Of a stretch of 64,000 bases of DNA, positions 42,899-54,000 are shown piece after piece; within the stretch, counting starts at the first letter, position 1, and each line of letters starts with the position of its first letter. A program made the position numbers and the translations under genes. The notes beneath the pieces are model-generated. The model was not told where the DNA came from and did no database searches. It saw nothing but the letters and a program-made list of their open reading frames with translations. Source of the DNA: JAGFIY01 sp964499285 (GTDB lineage Bacteria; Bacteroidota; Ignavibacteria; Ignavibacteriales; Melioribacteraceae). The DNA lies in contig CAZCLA010000002.1 in NCBI GenBank assembly GCA_964499285.1, positions 62,001-126,000 of the forward strand, in the 5' to 3' direction.

Positions 42899-45076
42899 TT
42901 ATAAGTAATATAGGTACTTAATTTTTAATACTGCTGCTCGACTAGTTACATGCATTCGATTTGGCAGAGTATTCCCCATAGAATCAAATTCGGGCGATCT
43001 ATCGTGATATTCGTTAACAGCAAAGTAAATCCAGCTTTTCGGTAAAAAGTTATATGCAAAAAAGAATCCGAAAATAATTCTTTCCATTCTATCGGTTGAT
43101 CTTACGAATACGTTATCAACATACATCTTAATATTCAAATCATTTACGGGAGTAAACGAGAAGAATGGTCTAGCATTATAAACAATGTCTTCAATATTTC
43201 CATCCGGATTTCCTTCAATATAAGTATCAAACGATGTTCCCAGCGAAAAAGTGCTAAGCGCGTTCCAACTTATTGAACTTCCAACCCATGAATAAAATGC
43301 GAGATAATTTCTTGAAAAATTATAAGTTCGCTGATATCCGCCATATAAATTTGCGCTCCACTTTGCACTTGTATTATACCAGGAACTTAATGTTACCGAT
43401 AAAGAGTTATACTCGACACCATTATCTCTGGATTTACCCATATCCGAATTTATTTCAAATCCCCATCCATCACGAAAGTTAAAGTTTATTCCTACAAGAC
43501 CACCGTAATCCGTAAATAGATCATTATGTTCGTAATATGCGTAACCTCCGCCGTAAATCATCATCTGCCGGACGTAACCATCTTGAAAATACCAGCGAGG
43601 ACCGGTTATGCCGGTAACATAAGCGGTCCCTTTCCACGGCACAAAACCAAGCTGATCTATATCAAATTTGTTTCCAATAAATCTACCCCGAAAAAGATTT
43701 GCCCAGTTCTCCCCAAAATTTACGAATCCAATTGAAGATGCAAAATCCCCTTCATTGTTCTTGAACGAACGTGCAAACTGATATGAAAGCTGCCAATTGT
43801 CTGTTCTTAATGCGCCATCAATATCAAGTACTCCATAAGTGTTTCCTTCTTCGAATTTTCCTACGTAAAGCATTCCGATTGAGGAGTTTTCAAATATTTG
43901 TTTCTTAACTCGAGCAGATGCAAAAAAGGCTTCCTTTTCTGTTTTTTTCTCACCGTCAAATTGATAATCGGTTTCTCCGGTCATTGCCATAAAACCGCCA
44001 TATTCCCAATCATTGAACCTTCCAAAGGCACGAGTTCCAACAAGCAGGGGAACTTCCTTTCCATCCGGTAATTTTTTGCCAATTCTTCTTGAGTAAAACA
44101 ATTCAAGCGGAGAATAAAATCCGGTATTTCTTTCCCGTCCCGAAGGATTAAATACTTCCTGTCCCTCGATAAAGAAAGGTCTCCTCTCCGAAAAATATGA
44201 TTCGTATCTAGAGATATTAAAATCAAACGGATCTGCTTCAATTTGTGCAAAATCAGGATTACCGGTTAATTGAAATGTAAGAGCCTGCGAAGGATTATAA
44301 AAAATATCGATTCCGGCTTGTGGTTCAATCTTATATTTATCGTTATCCAGTCGTTCGGCTTTGATAAGACCAACGGGGTAAAACTCCAAATTAAGTCCGC
44401 TTATTGTCGGCTGAAAATTATCGAATATTAATCTCCCAAATTTAGAAATACGCTGCCCTTGATTTTCTTCGTATTCGCACCAATAGATATCCTCATTATT
44501 ATTCGGTATCCAACGATCGAAATCCAAGCCCCATTCTGTTAAACTTTGATCATATTGAATCGATTTGTATGGAATTTCCATTTCAATAATATATCCCCAA
44601 GCATATTGTTTTGAGTCGGCGAACCAAATTCCATCCCAATTATAATCACGGTTGCGAGCATCGTCCAAAAGTCTGGCATCTATCCGTGTTCCGGAAGCAG
44701 CAACACCGAACTTGTAAGCTGATCTTTTATCCCCAAATGTGTCAATCATTAACGAAACTATATCACCTCCGGAATCGTCAAGTGTGCCAGTCTGGTACTC
44801 TGCAGAGCCTGAATTATCATAACATATCATCAAACAGTATAATGAAGTTTCATTCGAGAGAAGTTTTGCAACGGTTTGTTCCGTAGGTGAATTTCCATGA
44901 AAAGGAAGGAACTGCACAAAATCTTTAACCGAATCGGCGACAGACCATGTGTCATCTATTATACCGTCTATTTCAATATCTCCGGATATCTTTTTTAGTT
45001 TCAGTGTTTTGGTTTCTTGACTGAAAAAAGTGGTGAAAGAAATAATAAAAAGAAAAAGTGCTTTTAGAATATTCAT
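42899..45076 (-). CDS. DUF5916 outer-membrane protein with CBM9-like N-terminal domain
   Basis: A 725-residue protein from the ATG at 45076 (signal peptide ILKALFLFIISFTTFFSQ); the in-frame TTG at 45088 is less likely. Residues about 25-205 look like a CBM9-like domain (IEIDGIIDDTWSVADSVKDF, MEIPYKSIQY, WGLDFDRWIP). The rest matches DUF5916, a predicted beta-barrel: LTGNPDFAQIEADPFDFNI, ERRPFFIEGQEVFNP, FYSRRIGKKLPDG and a C-terminus of alternating strands. These proteins are frequent in Bacteroidota, often near proteases and carbohydrate-related genes; function unknown. It is convergent with the cytochrome gene and divergent from the subtilisin gene. Confidence 0.88.
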   Translation of the reverse strand: MNILKALFLFIISFTTFFSQETKTLKLKKISGDIEIDGIIDDTWSVADSVKDFVQFLPFHGNSPTEQTVAKLLSNETSLYCLMICYDNSGSAEYQTGTLDDSGGDIVSLMIDTFGDKRSAYKFGVAASGTRIDARLLDDARNRDYNWDGIWFADSKQYAWGYIIEMEIPYKSIQYDQSLTEWGLDFDRWIPNNNEDIYWCEYEENQGQRISKFGRLIFDNFQPTISGLNLEFYPVGLIKAERLDNDKYKIEPQAGIDIFYNPSQALTFQLTGNPDFAQIEADPFDFNISRYESYFSERRPFFIEGQEVFNPSGRERNTGFYSPLELFYSRRIGKKLPDGKEVPLLVGTRAFGRFNDWEYGGFMAMTGETDYQFDGEKKTEKEAFFASARVKKQIFENSSIGMLYVGKFEEGNTYGVLDIDGALRTDNWQLSYQFARSFKNNEGDFASSIGFVNFGENWANLFRGRFIGNKFDIDQLGFVPWKGTAYVTGITGPRWYFQDGYVRQMMIYGGGYAYYEHNDLFTDYGGLVGINFNFRDGWGFEINSDMGKSRDNGVEYNSLSVTLSSWYNTSAKWSANLYGGYQRTYNFSRNYLAFYSWVGSSISWNALSTFSLGTSFDTYIEGNPDGNIEDIVYNARPFFSFTPVNDLNIKMYVDNVFVRSTDRMERIIFGFFFAYNFLPKSWIYFAVNEYHDRSPEFDSMGNTLPNRMHVTSRAAVLKIKYLYYL

Positions 45077-45232
45077 GTTTCTGACCAATTTGCTTTAACT
45101 TACTCGTTAGTTAGACGAAAGCAAACTTGGAAATGTTACTCGTTCTCGAAGAAAATCTTAAATAATAGTCCATTTTATTTTAATAATTGTTAGATTGATA
45201 TCATCCAAAAACAAAATCTAAAACAGAGTCCG

Positions 45233-48200
45233 ATGAAAAAAATAGTATTACTCCTTTCAGTATTTGCAATTACATTATCAGCCCAATCAACGAAGAAATT
45301 AACAAATAATATCTCACAAGAATTTTCGTCAAATAATAATGCTGTTCTGGCGTGGATCTATTTCACCGATAAAGGAAACGATGCAGAATACTACTTGTCG
45401 AACCCCGAATTATTTTTAAGTGAAAGAGCAATTAAGCGAAGATTGAAAACGAACGAAAAATCTAATCCGGTTGATTTAACAGATGTTCCGCTAAGCAGCA
45501 ATTATTTAGCTGTTTTAGAACAAAAAGGAATAAAAATAAAGCAAAAATCGAAGTGGTTTAATGCGGTCACTTCATATCTAACGCAAGAGCAGGCAATTGA
45601 TCTGGCACAATTATCTTTTGTAAAAAAAATTGATCTGGTAAAGAAATTCAAAACAAAACCGTTGCCTGAAGAAGATGGAAAGATAATACTTCCTCCAATG
45701 CAAAAACAGATAACATCTTTGGATTACGGTGCTTCCTTTACTCAGTTAAATCAAATGAACGTACCTCCTTTGCATGATGAAGGATTGAGCGGTGCTGGTG
45801 TTTTAGTTTGTTTGATGGATGCCGGATTTAACTTGCTAGCTCATGAGACTTTCGATCAAATGACAATTATTGACACTTGGGATTTTGTAAACGGTGACCC
45901 GGATGTTGGGGATGGTTCAGATATGGGCACAGGTTCTCACGGAACTCAAACCCTATCGACAATTGGCGGATACTCGCCGGGTAATTTAATTGGTCCGGCT
46001 TACGGAGCAGATTATCTTCTTGCAAAAACCGAAAACACTGACAGCGAAACACCTGTTGAAGAAGATAATTGGATAGCTGCCTTGGAATGGGCTGATGCCT
46101 ACGGGGTTGATGTTACATCCACTTCGCTTGGTTACATAACTTTCGATTCACCTTACCCGGATTATACTTGGGAAGATATGGACGGAAACACCGCAACCAT
46201 TACAATTGCAGCCGATCTCGCAGTGAAAAAAGGAATTGTGGTTGTCAACTCTGCCGGAAACGAGGGTTATAATTCAACTCATAATACTCTTGGTGCACCA
46301 GCTGACGGCGACAGTGTACTAGCAATCGGAGCAGTCACTTCAAGCGGTTCGCGTTCAAGTTTTAGCAGCGTAGGCAATACAGTAGACGGAAGAATAAAAC
46401 CGGATTTAATGGCTATGGGTTCAAGCGTTACTGTGGCTTCTTCATTTAGTACTACCGGTTACACAACAGCTAGTGGAACCTCATTCAGTTGTCCATTAGC
46501 TGCCGGAGTTGTTGCACTATTATTGGAATATAATCCAAACCTGACTGCGATACAATTAAACGATTTACTAAGATCGACCGCATCGAATGCTGCAACACCC
46601 AACCGAGAATTCGGCTGGGGAATTATCAACGCACTCGAAGCAAAAAATAATGCTATAACACCGGATTCGACACCGCCAGATAAAATAACAGACTTAGCAG
46701 TTTCAAATATCACTTCAAATTCAATTTCAATTCAGTGGACTGTTCCAAATGATACCACAATAGGCGGAGTAAAACATTTCGATATACGTTATTCAAATTC
46801 TCCAATTACTTCAGAAGTAACATTCGAAAATGCCATTCAAATTCCGTATAATGATGAGCCGGGACAAGCTGGTTCAGTTGAATCTGTTATGTTAGATGGA
46901 CAGCCTTTCAGCACGCAGTATTATTTTGCCGTTAAATCCGCAGATTATTTTATGAACTGGTCTCAAATGTCAAACGTTGCTCAAGGTCAAACATACCAGG
47001 CACCGGATATTTCAGTGACTCCGAGTTCAGTTTCCAAAACTCTTCCTCCTAATGATACTCAAGTTGCACAAATTCAAATTTCTAACACTACAGGTTCACC
47101 TTCTACCTTAGATTATCAGGTTGCCCTTAAAAATAACACATTCCCCGAAGGCTCGATTTTTATTATTCCGTTGCCGGTCAAATCTGAAAAGAGATTTGAA
47201 AAATCTTTTTCAAAAGATAAAAATGCGAATGATATCGAAATGCGTGGACAAAGCATTCAAGGTTCCGGTGGACCAGATGACTACGGATACGAATGGATTG
47301 ACAGCGATTCGCCTGAAGGACCGGATTATATTTGGAACGATATTGCATCAACAGGAACGGAGATTACCAATTGGATACAATCGACTGCAGCTTACAGTTC
47401 CGACGACGAAGGATATGCCGGACCGATAAACCTAAATTTTAGTTTTAAGTATTACGGTCAAACAAAAACCAAAGTTTACGTTTCCACAAATGGATTTTTA
47501 AGTTTTTCCCCTGTAACAGAAGCGGCCTTTTCAAACCGAGAGATACCTAATCCTAACACTCCAAATGATCTTATAGCAGGCTTCTGGGATGATTTAATAA
47601 ACACATCTGGGGGAAAAGTTTACTACAAAACAGAACAGAACAAACTCATCATCCAGTACACAAATTGGGAGCCTTACAGTGGAACCGGAAGTTTTACATT
47701 TCAATATGTTATTGCAGCAAACGGTTCGATTACTGTTTACTACAAAACCATGAACGGCACGCTTAACAGCTGCACTGTTGGAATAGAAAATGGAAACGGG
47801 GATGATGGTCTTCAAGTTGCCTACAATTCAATCTATCTAAAGAACAATTTCGCTTTAAAATTTCACACGGATCCGGAATGGCTTGGGTTAAACAACACAT
47901 CCGGAAGAATCTACAACAACAATTCCACTTTACTGCAATTAACTATGATTTCTGCTGATTATCCGGAAGGTATTTACAGCATGGATGTCGAAATTTCCTC
48001 AAATGATCCGGATGAAAATCCGCTGACGGTTCCCGTTCAAATGATTATAGACGGAAGTGTACCTGTCGAGCTATCTGATTTCAGCATCGACATAAACGAG
48101 AACAATGTTCTAATAAAATGGAAAACTATAACAGAAACTAACAACCTAGGTTTTTCAATCGAAAGAAGGACAAACTCTTTGGATTGGAATGAGATTATTT

Positions 48201-48619
48201 TCATTGATGGAAAGGGCAATTCAAGCGAGCTGGCTGAATATACATACATGGACAAAAATCTTGAAATTGGGAAATATTCTTATAGATTGAAACAAATTGA
48301 TCTTGATGGATCGTTCACCTACTCAAAAGTGATTGAAGCCGAAATTACTGCACCGGAAAAATTTGAACTATATCAAAATTACCCTAATCCTTTCAATCCA
48401 AATTCGCAAATTAAATTTACGATCCCTGAAGAAGCAGATGTAAAAATTAATCTGTATGATATTACAGGTAGATTGGTAAAAAATATTGTGAATCAAAAAT
48501 TAGTTCCGGGTATTCATTATTTGGAAATCGACGGGACTAATCTTGCAAGCGGAGTTTATATTGTAAGCATGCGAACCGAAAAATTTGTAAAGCAAATTAA
48601 AGTTAATCTTATCAAATAA
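45233..48619 (+). CDS. T9SS-sorted subtilisin-like serine peptidase
   Basis: An 1128-residue secreted S8 peptidase. Order: signal peptide (1-18, ending TLSAQ), an inhibitor-like propeptide (about 25-150), a subtilisin domain with Asp196 (LMDAGFN), His236 (GSHGTQ), the oxyanion Asn in NSAGNEG and Ser417 (GTSFSCPLAAGV). A fibronectin-type domain follows (about 490-590), then a beta-rich module (about 690-880: KVYVSTNGFLSFSP, IAGFWDDL, FTFQYVI), a VELSDFSI linker domain, and a type A sorting domain (ELYQNYPNPFNPNSQIKF, NLYDITGRLVK, SGVYIVSM). It is likely exported by type IX secretion to degrade external protein. Confidence 0.95.
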   Translation: MKKIVLLLSVFAITLSAQSTKKLTNNISQEFSSNNNAVLAWIYFTDKGNDAEYYLSNPELFLSERAIKRRLKTNEKSNPVDLTDVPLSSNYLAVLEQKGIKIKQKSKWFNAVTSYLTQEQAIDLAQLSFVKKIDLVKKFKTKPLPEEDGKIILPPMQKQITSLDYGASFTQLNQMNVPPLHDEGLSGAGVLVCLMDAGFNLLAHETFDQMTIIDTWDFVNGDPDVGDGSDMGTGSHGTQTLSTIGGYSPGNLIGPAYGADYLLAKTENTDSETPVEEDNWIAALEWADAYGVDVTSTSLGYITFDSPYPDYTWEDMDGNTATITIAADLAVKKGIVVVNSAGNEGYNSTHNTLGAPADGDSVLAIGAVTSSGSRSSFSSVGNTVDGRIKPDLMAMGSSVTVASSFSTTGYTTASGTSFSCPLAAGVVALLLEYNPNLTAIQLNDLLRSTASNAATPNREFGWGIINALEAKNNAITPDSTPPDKITDLAVSNITSNSISIQWTVPNDTTIGGVKHFDIRYSNSPITSEVTFENAIQIPYNDEPGQAGSVESVMLDGQPFSTQYYFAVKSADYFMNWSQMSNVAQGQTYQAPDISVTPSSVSKTLPPNDTQVAQIQISNTTGSPSTLDYQVALKNNTFPEGSIFIIPLPVKSEKRFEKSFSKDKNANDIEMRGQSIQGSGGPDDYGYEWIDSDSPEGPDYIWNDIASTGTEITNWIQSTAAYSSDDEGYAGPINLNFSFKYYGQTKTKVYVSTNGFLSFSPVTEAAFSNREIPNPNTPNDLIAGFWDDLINTSGGKVYYKTEQNKLIIQYTNWEPYSGTGSFTFQYVIAANGSITVYYKTMNGTLNSCTVGIENGNGDDGLQVAYNSIYLKNNFALKFHTDPEWLGLNNTSGRIYNNNSTLLQLTMISADYPEGIYSMDVEISSNDPDENPLTVPVQMIIDGSVPVELSDFSIDINENNVLIKWKTITETNNLGFSIERRTNSLDWNEIIFIDGKGNSSELAEYTYMDKNLEIGKYSYRLKQIDLDGSFTYSKVIEAEITAPEKFELYQNYPNPFNPNSQIKFTIPEEADVKINLYDITGRLVKNIVNQKLVPGIHYLEIDGTNLASGVYIVSMRTEKFVKQIKVNLIK

Positions 48620-48631
48620 AAACGGACTAAA

Positions 48632-49423
48632 ATGAACAGAAAAATTAATAGTCTTTCAGTCAATCTATTCGGAAGCAATAAAAATCAGCCATTAATTTTT
48701 ATTCATGGCTTCCCATTCGATCACACATTGTGGGAGAAGCAAATAAATTATTTTGAAAAAAAATATTTCTGTATTGCATATGACGTAAGAGGTTTGGGAA
48801 AAAGTTATGTGGGAGACGGTCAATACACAATGGAAGCATACGTAAACGATCTTTATTCTATAATTGATGAATTGAAGTTGAATAAACCGGTTTTAATTGG
48901 TCATTCGATGGGAGGTTACATTACACTGCGCGCGCTTGAACAGCAAAGAATTGAATTTTCGGGTGCAGTTCTATGTAATACAAAAGCGGAGGCTGACAGT
49001 GACGTCGCAAAATTGAATCGTGCCGAGAAGATTGACTTAATAAACACCAAAGGAATCAAAGATTTTATTGTTGATTTTGTCCCTCCTTGTTTTGCTCCGG
49101 AAACCGAAAAGGAACAACCCAAAGTTTACAAAGCAATTTTTTCAAAAGCTTTGACTAATAATCCGGTCGGAGTAAAAGGCGCTCTTATAGCAATGTTGAG
49201 TCGAACATCTACTGATGAATTTATTTCGAGGACTAAACTTCCGGTACTACTTATCGCCGGAGCATTCGATAAACTTATGCATCCGGTTGTGCTGAGAAAA
49301 ATGTCCGAGAAAATTAAAAACAGTACTTTCTCTATTGCCCCTCGCGCCGGACACATGGCCCCGGCTGAGAACACGGATTTTGTCAATGAAATGATGGAAG
49401 GATTTTTAAACGGATTGAAATAA
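48632..49423 (+). CDS. Alpha/beta hydrolase
   Basis: A 263-residue alpha/beta hydrolase (PF00561/12697 type): IFIHGFPFDHTLWEKQ (oxyanion HG), YDVRGLGKSYVG, the nucleophile in IGHSMGGYITLRALE, an Asp in LLIAGAFDKLMHP, and His in APRAGHMAPAENTD. The catalytic triad is complete. It resembles esterases or haloperoxidase-like hydrolases; the substrate is unknown. It begins 12 bases after the subtilisin gene on the same strand, without a signal peptide. Confidence 0.9.
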   Translation: MNRKINSLSVNLFGSNKNQPLIFIHGFPFDHTLWEKQINYFEKKYFCIAYDVRGLGKSYVGDGQYTMEAYVNDLYSIIDELKLNKPVLIGHSMGGYITLRALEQQRIEFSGAVLCNTKAEADSDVAKLNRAEKIDLINTKGIKDFIVDFVPPCFAPETEKEQPKVYKAIFSKALTNNPVGVKGALIAMLSRTSTDEFISRTKLPVLLIAGAFDKLMHPVVLRKMSEKIKNSTFSIAPRAGHMAPAENTDFVNEMMEGFLNGLK

Positions 49424-49425
49424 TA

Positions 49426-49884
49426 TTAATAAAAGTTCACCTCATGTGAGATGTATTTTCCTTTATCATAAATAAATTTTGCGCTGAAAAATTTTTCTTC
49501 GAACAACCAGGGGATAAAATACTTATCACCTTCCCATAAATTTATCTCTGTTAATTTTTCATTGGGGATCCACTCAAGTTCTCCTTCCGGTGAATCAATC
49601 AGCTCACCCTCAAACTTATCGATAACAAAAAGAAAAACATGCCAATCGTCTTCTGCGTCGAATAAAGGAAACGTTATGAATCCTTTCATTTTTAAACTTA
49701 ATGTACTCAATCCAGCTTCTTCTTTAACCTCTCTTACGGCACAATCTTCCGGCGATTCTCCGAGTTCGAATTTTCCGCCTAATCCGTTCCACTTACCTTC
49801 ATGATAGTCGTTCTCTTTTTTATTTCTGTATAACATTAATGTGTGATTATTGTTCTGAACATAACATAGTGTTGCTAATTTCAT
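49426..49884 (-). CDS. Nudix hydrolase (MutT/MTH1-like)
   Basis: A 152-residue Nudix enzyme. The Nudix box is complete: GGKFELGESPEDCAVREVKE followed by EAGL. The preceding KWNGLGG and the N-terminus TLCYVQNNNHTLMLYRNKK resemble 8-oxo-dGTP hydrolases (MTH1/MutX group), so nucleotide-pool cleaning is plausible. It converges on the hydrolase gene with two bases between stop codons. The specificity is not certain. Confidence 0.9.
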   Translation of the reverse strand: MKLATLCYVQNNNHTLMLYRNKKENDYHEGKWNGLGGKFELGESPEDCAVREVKEEAGLSTLSLKMKGFITFPLFDAEDDWHVFLFVIDKFEGELIDSPEGELEWIPNEKLTEINLWEGDKYFIPWLFEEKFFSAKFIYDKGKYISHEVNFY

Positions 49885-49930
49885 AGTGAAACCGTGAATT
49901 GATTTAAATAAAAATTTTGCGATTAATTTT

Positions 49931-50902
49931 TTACCACTTGAGATAAACGTTTTTCATCAAATAATTTTGTATATAATCTTTTATCCCTTCCTCAAGTGAA
50001 GTGATTGTCTTTCCATAACCAGCTTCTTTCAATTTCTTTAGATCGGCTTGTGTGAAGTATTGATACTTATCTCTGATATCTTCGGGCATCTCCATATAAC
50101 GAATTTTCACCGGTACTTCTATGGCAGTAAAAACAGCAGTTACCAAATCATTCCATGTCCTTGCCTTACCCGTTCCAATATTGAACAATCCGCTTACTTC
50201 TCTGTTTTCTAAGAAGAAGAGAGTCATATCAACCGCATCCTTTACATATATGAAATCCCTCATTTGTTCGCCGTCTTTATATTCATTGTTGTACGATTTA
50301 AACAAGTTCACGTAGCCTGTACTTTTAATTTGCCCGAATGCTTTATGGACAACGCTTCGCATATCGTCCTTATGATATTCGTTGGGTCCATAAACATTAA
50401 AGTACTTTAAGCCGGCAGCATTTTTGATATATCCATTTTTAATCATCCATAAATCAAAAAGCTGTTTTGAATATCCGTACATATTCAAAGGTCTTAATAA
50501 ATCAATATCATTTAAATCGCTATACCCGTTTGAACCGTCTCCGTATGTTGCCGCGGATGAAGCATAGATAAATCTTATTTCCCTCCATGCTGCAAATTTT
50601 GCAAGTTCAACGCTATATTGGAAATTGTTGTGGATTAAATAATCGGCATCTTTCTCCGTTGTTGAAGAGCATGCCCCAAGATGGAAAATGGCTTCGGGTT
50701 CATAAGGTAAAGTCTCATTTACAATCATCTCATAAAAATCATCTTTATAAATGAAGTCAATAAACTTAAGTCCGTTAAGATTCTTCCACTTTTCACCAGT
50801 TCCCAATCTATCCACAATAATAATTTCATCAATTCCTTTTTCGTTAAGACCCGCAACAAGATTACTCCCAATAAATCCTGCCCCGCCAGTTACTACTATC
50901 AT
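49931..50902 (-). CDS. hldD: ADP-L-glycero-D-manno-heptose 6-epimerase
   Basis: A 323-residue extended SDR of the RfaD/HldD type, the last step in ADP-heptose synthesis for lipopolysaccharide core. It has TGGAGFIGSNLVAGLNEKGI, IFHLGACSSTTEKDADYL (typical of HldD), YASSAATYGDGSNGYSD, the catalytic YGYSKQLFD, FNVYGPNEYHKDDMRSVVHK and KDAVDMTLFFLENREVSGLF. This supports a Gram-negative outer membrane with a heptose-containing core. GAGG precedes the ATG. Confidence 0.95.
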   Translation of the reverse strand: MIVVTGGAGFIGSNLVAGLNEKGIDEIIIVDRLGTGEKWKNLNGLKFIDFIYKDDFYEMIVNETLPYEPEAIFHLGACSSTTEKDADYLIHNNFQYSVELAKFAAWREIRFIYASSAATYGDGSNGYSDLNDIDLLRPLNMYGYSKQLFDLWMIKNGYIKNAAGLKYFNVYGPNEYHKDDMRSVVHKAFGQIKSTGYVNLFKSYNNEYKDGEQMRDFIYVKDAVDMTLFFLENREVSGLFNIGTGKARTWNDLVTAVFTAIEVPVKIRYMEMPEDIRDKYQYFTQADLKKLKEAGYGKTITSLEEGIKDYIQNYLMKNVYLKW

Positions 50903-51003
50903 ATAACCTCTTAAGCTGTAAATTTTATATCAAAACTAATTTAACTATATTAGCCAACATTAACAAAGCAACAATAGTTCATAAAATTTCAGAAAGTTTA
51001 ATC

Positions 51004-54000
51004 ATGCTTGAGACACTAAAAAAAATATTAACCGAAAGAATTCTTGTTCTCGATGGTGCTATGGGAACGATGATCCAAAAATATAAATTAAGTGAAAAGG
51101 ATTACCGTGGCAGCAGATTTGCAAACCACAAAATTTCGTTAAAGGGTAATAACGATATATTATCAATTACACAGCCTGAAATAGTAAAAGAAATTCATAC
51201 AGAATACCTCAGAGCCGGTGCCGATATTATCGAAACAAATACTTTTAACGGAACCTCAATTTCACAGAACGATTACGGCACTGAAAATATTGCATATGAA
51301 ATAAATTTTGAAGCCGCCAAAATTGCACGTGAAGCCGTTGAGAAATTCACAGAAATAGATCCAAGTAAACCAAGATTTGTAGCCGGAGCTGTTGGTCCGA
51401 TGAATAAAAGTTTAAGCTACTCACCCGATGTGAACGATCCGGGTTTCCGGGCTGTAACCTTCGATCAAGTTGTGGACGCTTATAAGAATCAAGCACAAGG
51501 ATTGATTGACGGCGGAGCTCAAATTTTACTAATTGAAACAATTTTCGACACTTTAAATGCCAAAGCTGCTATTTATGCGGTGCATCAATTAATGGACGAG
51601 AAGAAGACCAACATCCCTATAATGCTTTCCGGAACAATAGTAGATCAAAGCGGACGGACTCTTTCAGGACAAACTACCGAAGCATTTTGGATCTCTGTTT
51701 CTCATACACGTAATCTATTAAGTGTTGGATTGAACTGCTCACTTGGACCACAACAGATGCGTCCTTACATCGAAGAATTATCAAACATCTGCAGCACATT
51801 TACAAGTTTATATCCAAACGCCGGCTTACCGAACGAGTTCGGAGAATACGACGAATCTCCTGAAGCAATGATAAATGTGCTAAAAGAATATGCTGATGAA
51901 GGATTCATCAATATTTTGGGAGGCTGCTGCGGTACAACACCGGATCACATAAAAGTTTTTTCTGATATCGCAATAGAATTGACGCCAAGAAAAATTCCCG
52001 CAATAAAACCATATCTAAGGTTAAGCGGTTTGGAACCACTTGTTTTCAGACCGGATTCAAATTTCATTAATGTTGGCGAAAGAACAAATGTTGCCGGTTC
52101 AAAAAAGTTTGCAAGATTGATTAAAGAAAACAAATTTGAGGAAGCTCTTAGTGTTGCGCGTGATCAGGCAGAGGGCGGGGCTCAAATTCTCGATGTTAAT
52201 ATGGACGATGCAATGATCGATGCTGAAAGCTCAATAGTAAAATTTCTTAATTTACTCGCTTCTGAGCCGGATATAGCAAAACTTCCGATTATGCTGGACT
52301 CTTCAAAATTTAACGTAATCGAATCGGGATTAAAGTGTCTGCAAGGTAAAGGAATAGTTAATTCAATAAGTCTAAAAGAAGGCGAGGAAGAGTTTGTATC
52401 TCATGCTAAGATAATAAAAAACTACGGTGCTGCTGTTATTGTAATGGCTTTTGATGAGAATGGTCAAGCTGATACATTTGAACGTAAAATTTCGATTTGT
52501 GAAAGAGCATATAGGATTTTAACGGAACGGGTTGGCTTCCTTCCGCAAGATATAATTTTTGATCCAAATATTTTTGCGATTGCTACCGGAATCGAAGAGC
52601 ACAATAATTATGCGGTTGATTATTTCCGAGCCGTCAAATGGATTAAAGAAAATCTTCCGTACGCTAAAATTTCCGGCGGAGTTAGCAATGTTTCATTTTC
52701 ATTCCGCGGAAACGACAAAGTGAGAGAAGCTATACATGCCTCATTTCTATATCACGGAGTTAGAGCCGGTATGGATATGGGTATTGTAAATGCAGGACAA
52801 TTAGAGATCTACGAAGAAATTCCAAAAGATTTACTAGAAAAAGTTGAAGATGTTTTGTTTAACAGAACTCCTGAAGCAACCGATAATCTCGTCAAATTCG
52901 CCGAAAAATTTAAATCAGAAAAGAAAGAAACAGTCTCATCTGCAGCATGGCGAAATTATCCTGTTGAAGAGAGATTAAGACATGCACTAGTAAAAGGAAT
53001 TACCGACTATATAGTGGAAGATACAGAGGAAGCACGAAAAAAATTTCCTGCCGCACTCAATGTAATTGAAGGACCTTTAATGGACGGAATGAATGTCGTC
53101 GGCGAACTATTCGGAAGCGGAAAAATGTTTCTCCCGCAAGTTGTTAAAAGCGCTAGAGTTATGAAGAAAGCAGTTGCCTATTTAATTCCTTTCATCGAAG
53201 AAGAAAAAAAATCATCAGGTTCTGTAAAAGCCGCCGGAAAAATTTTATTGGCAACGGTCAAAGGAGACGTCCATGATATAGGGAAAAACATAGTTGGAGT
53301 CGTACTCGGATGCAACAATTATGAAGTTCTCGATCTAGGGGTAATGGTTCCAGCCGATAAAATTCTTGATGAAGCTAAAAAACATAACGTTGACTTAATA
53401 GGATTAAGCGGATTGATCACACCTTCCCTTGATGAGATGGTGCATGTGGCAAAAGAGATGAAAAGATTGAACATCCAAACTCCTCTTCTAATTGGAGGCG
53501 CAACAACTTCTAGAATTCACACTGCGGTAAAGATTGCCCCTGAATATGATGGTGCAACCGTGCATGTACTTGATGCATCAAAAAGTGTTACAGTTGCACA
53601 AAAACTATTAAGCGAATCGGACAGCACGAAGTTTATTGAAGGGATAAAACAAGAATATGAAACTCTTCGGAATAATCATAAAAACAGAAGCGCCGAAAAA
53701 GAATTTGTTACGATTGAGGAAGCTCGTAAGAACAAGTTTGTAATCGATTGGGAGAAATATAACCCTCCGAAACCAAAGGAAACGGGTATTAAAATTTTTA
53801 AAAATTTTCCTCTTGAACAATTAAAATATTTTATCGATTGGACACCTTTCTTCAGAACTTGGGAGTTGAAAGGAAAGTTCCCAGATATCTTTGAGGATAA
53901 TACTTTTGGAAAAGAAGCTGAAAAAGTTTATAAGGACGCATTGGATTTACTCTCCAAAGTAATTGATAATAAATCTTTGATTGCAAACGGTGTGGCTGGA

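Noticed and set aside
50903..51003. Cobalamin riboswitch upstream of metH
   Set aside because: Only 101 bases separate the genes and no B12-box-like or long structured leader is visible.
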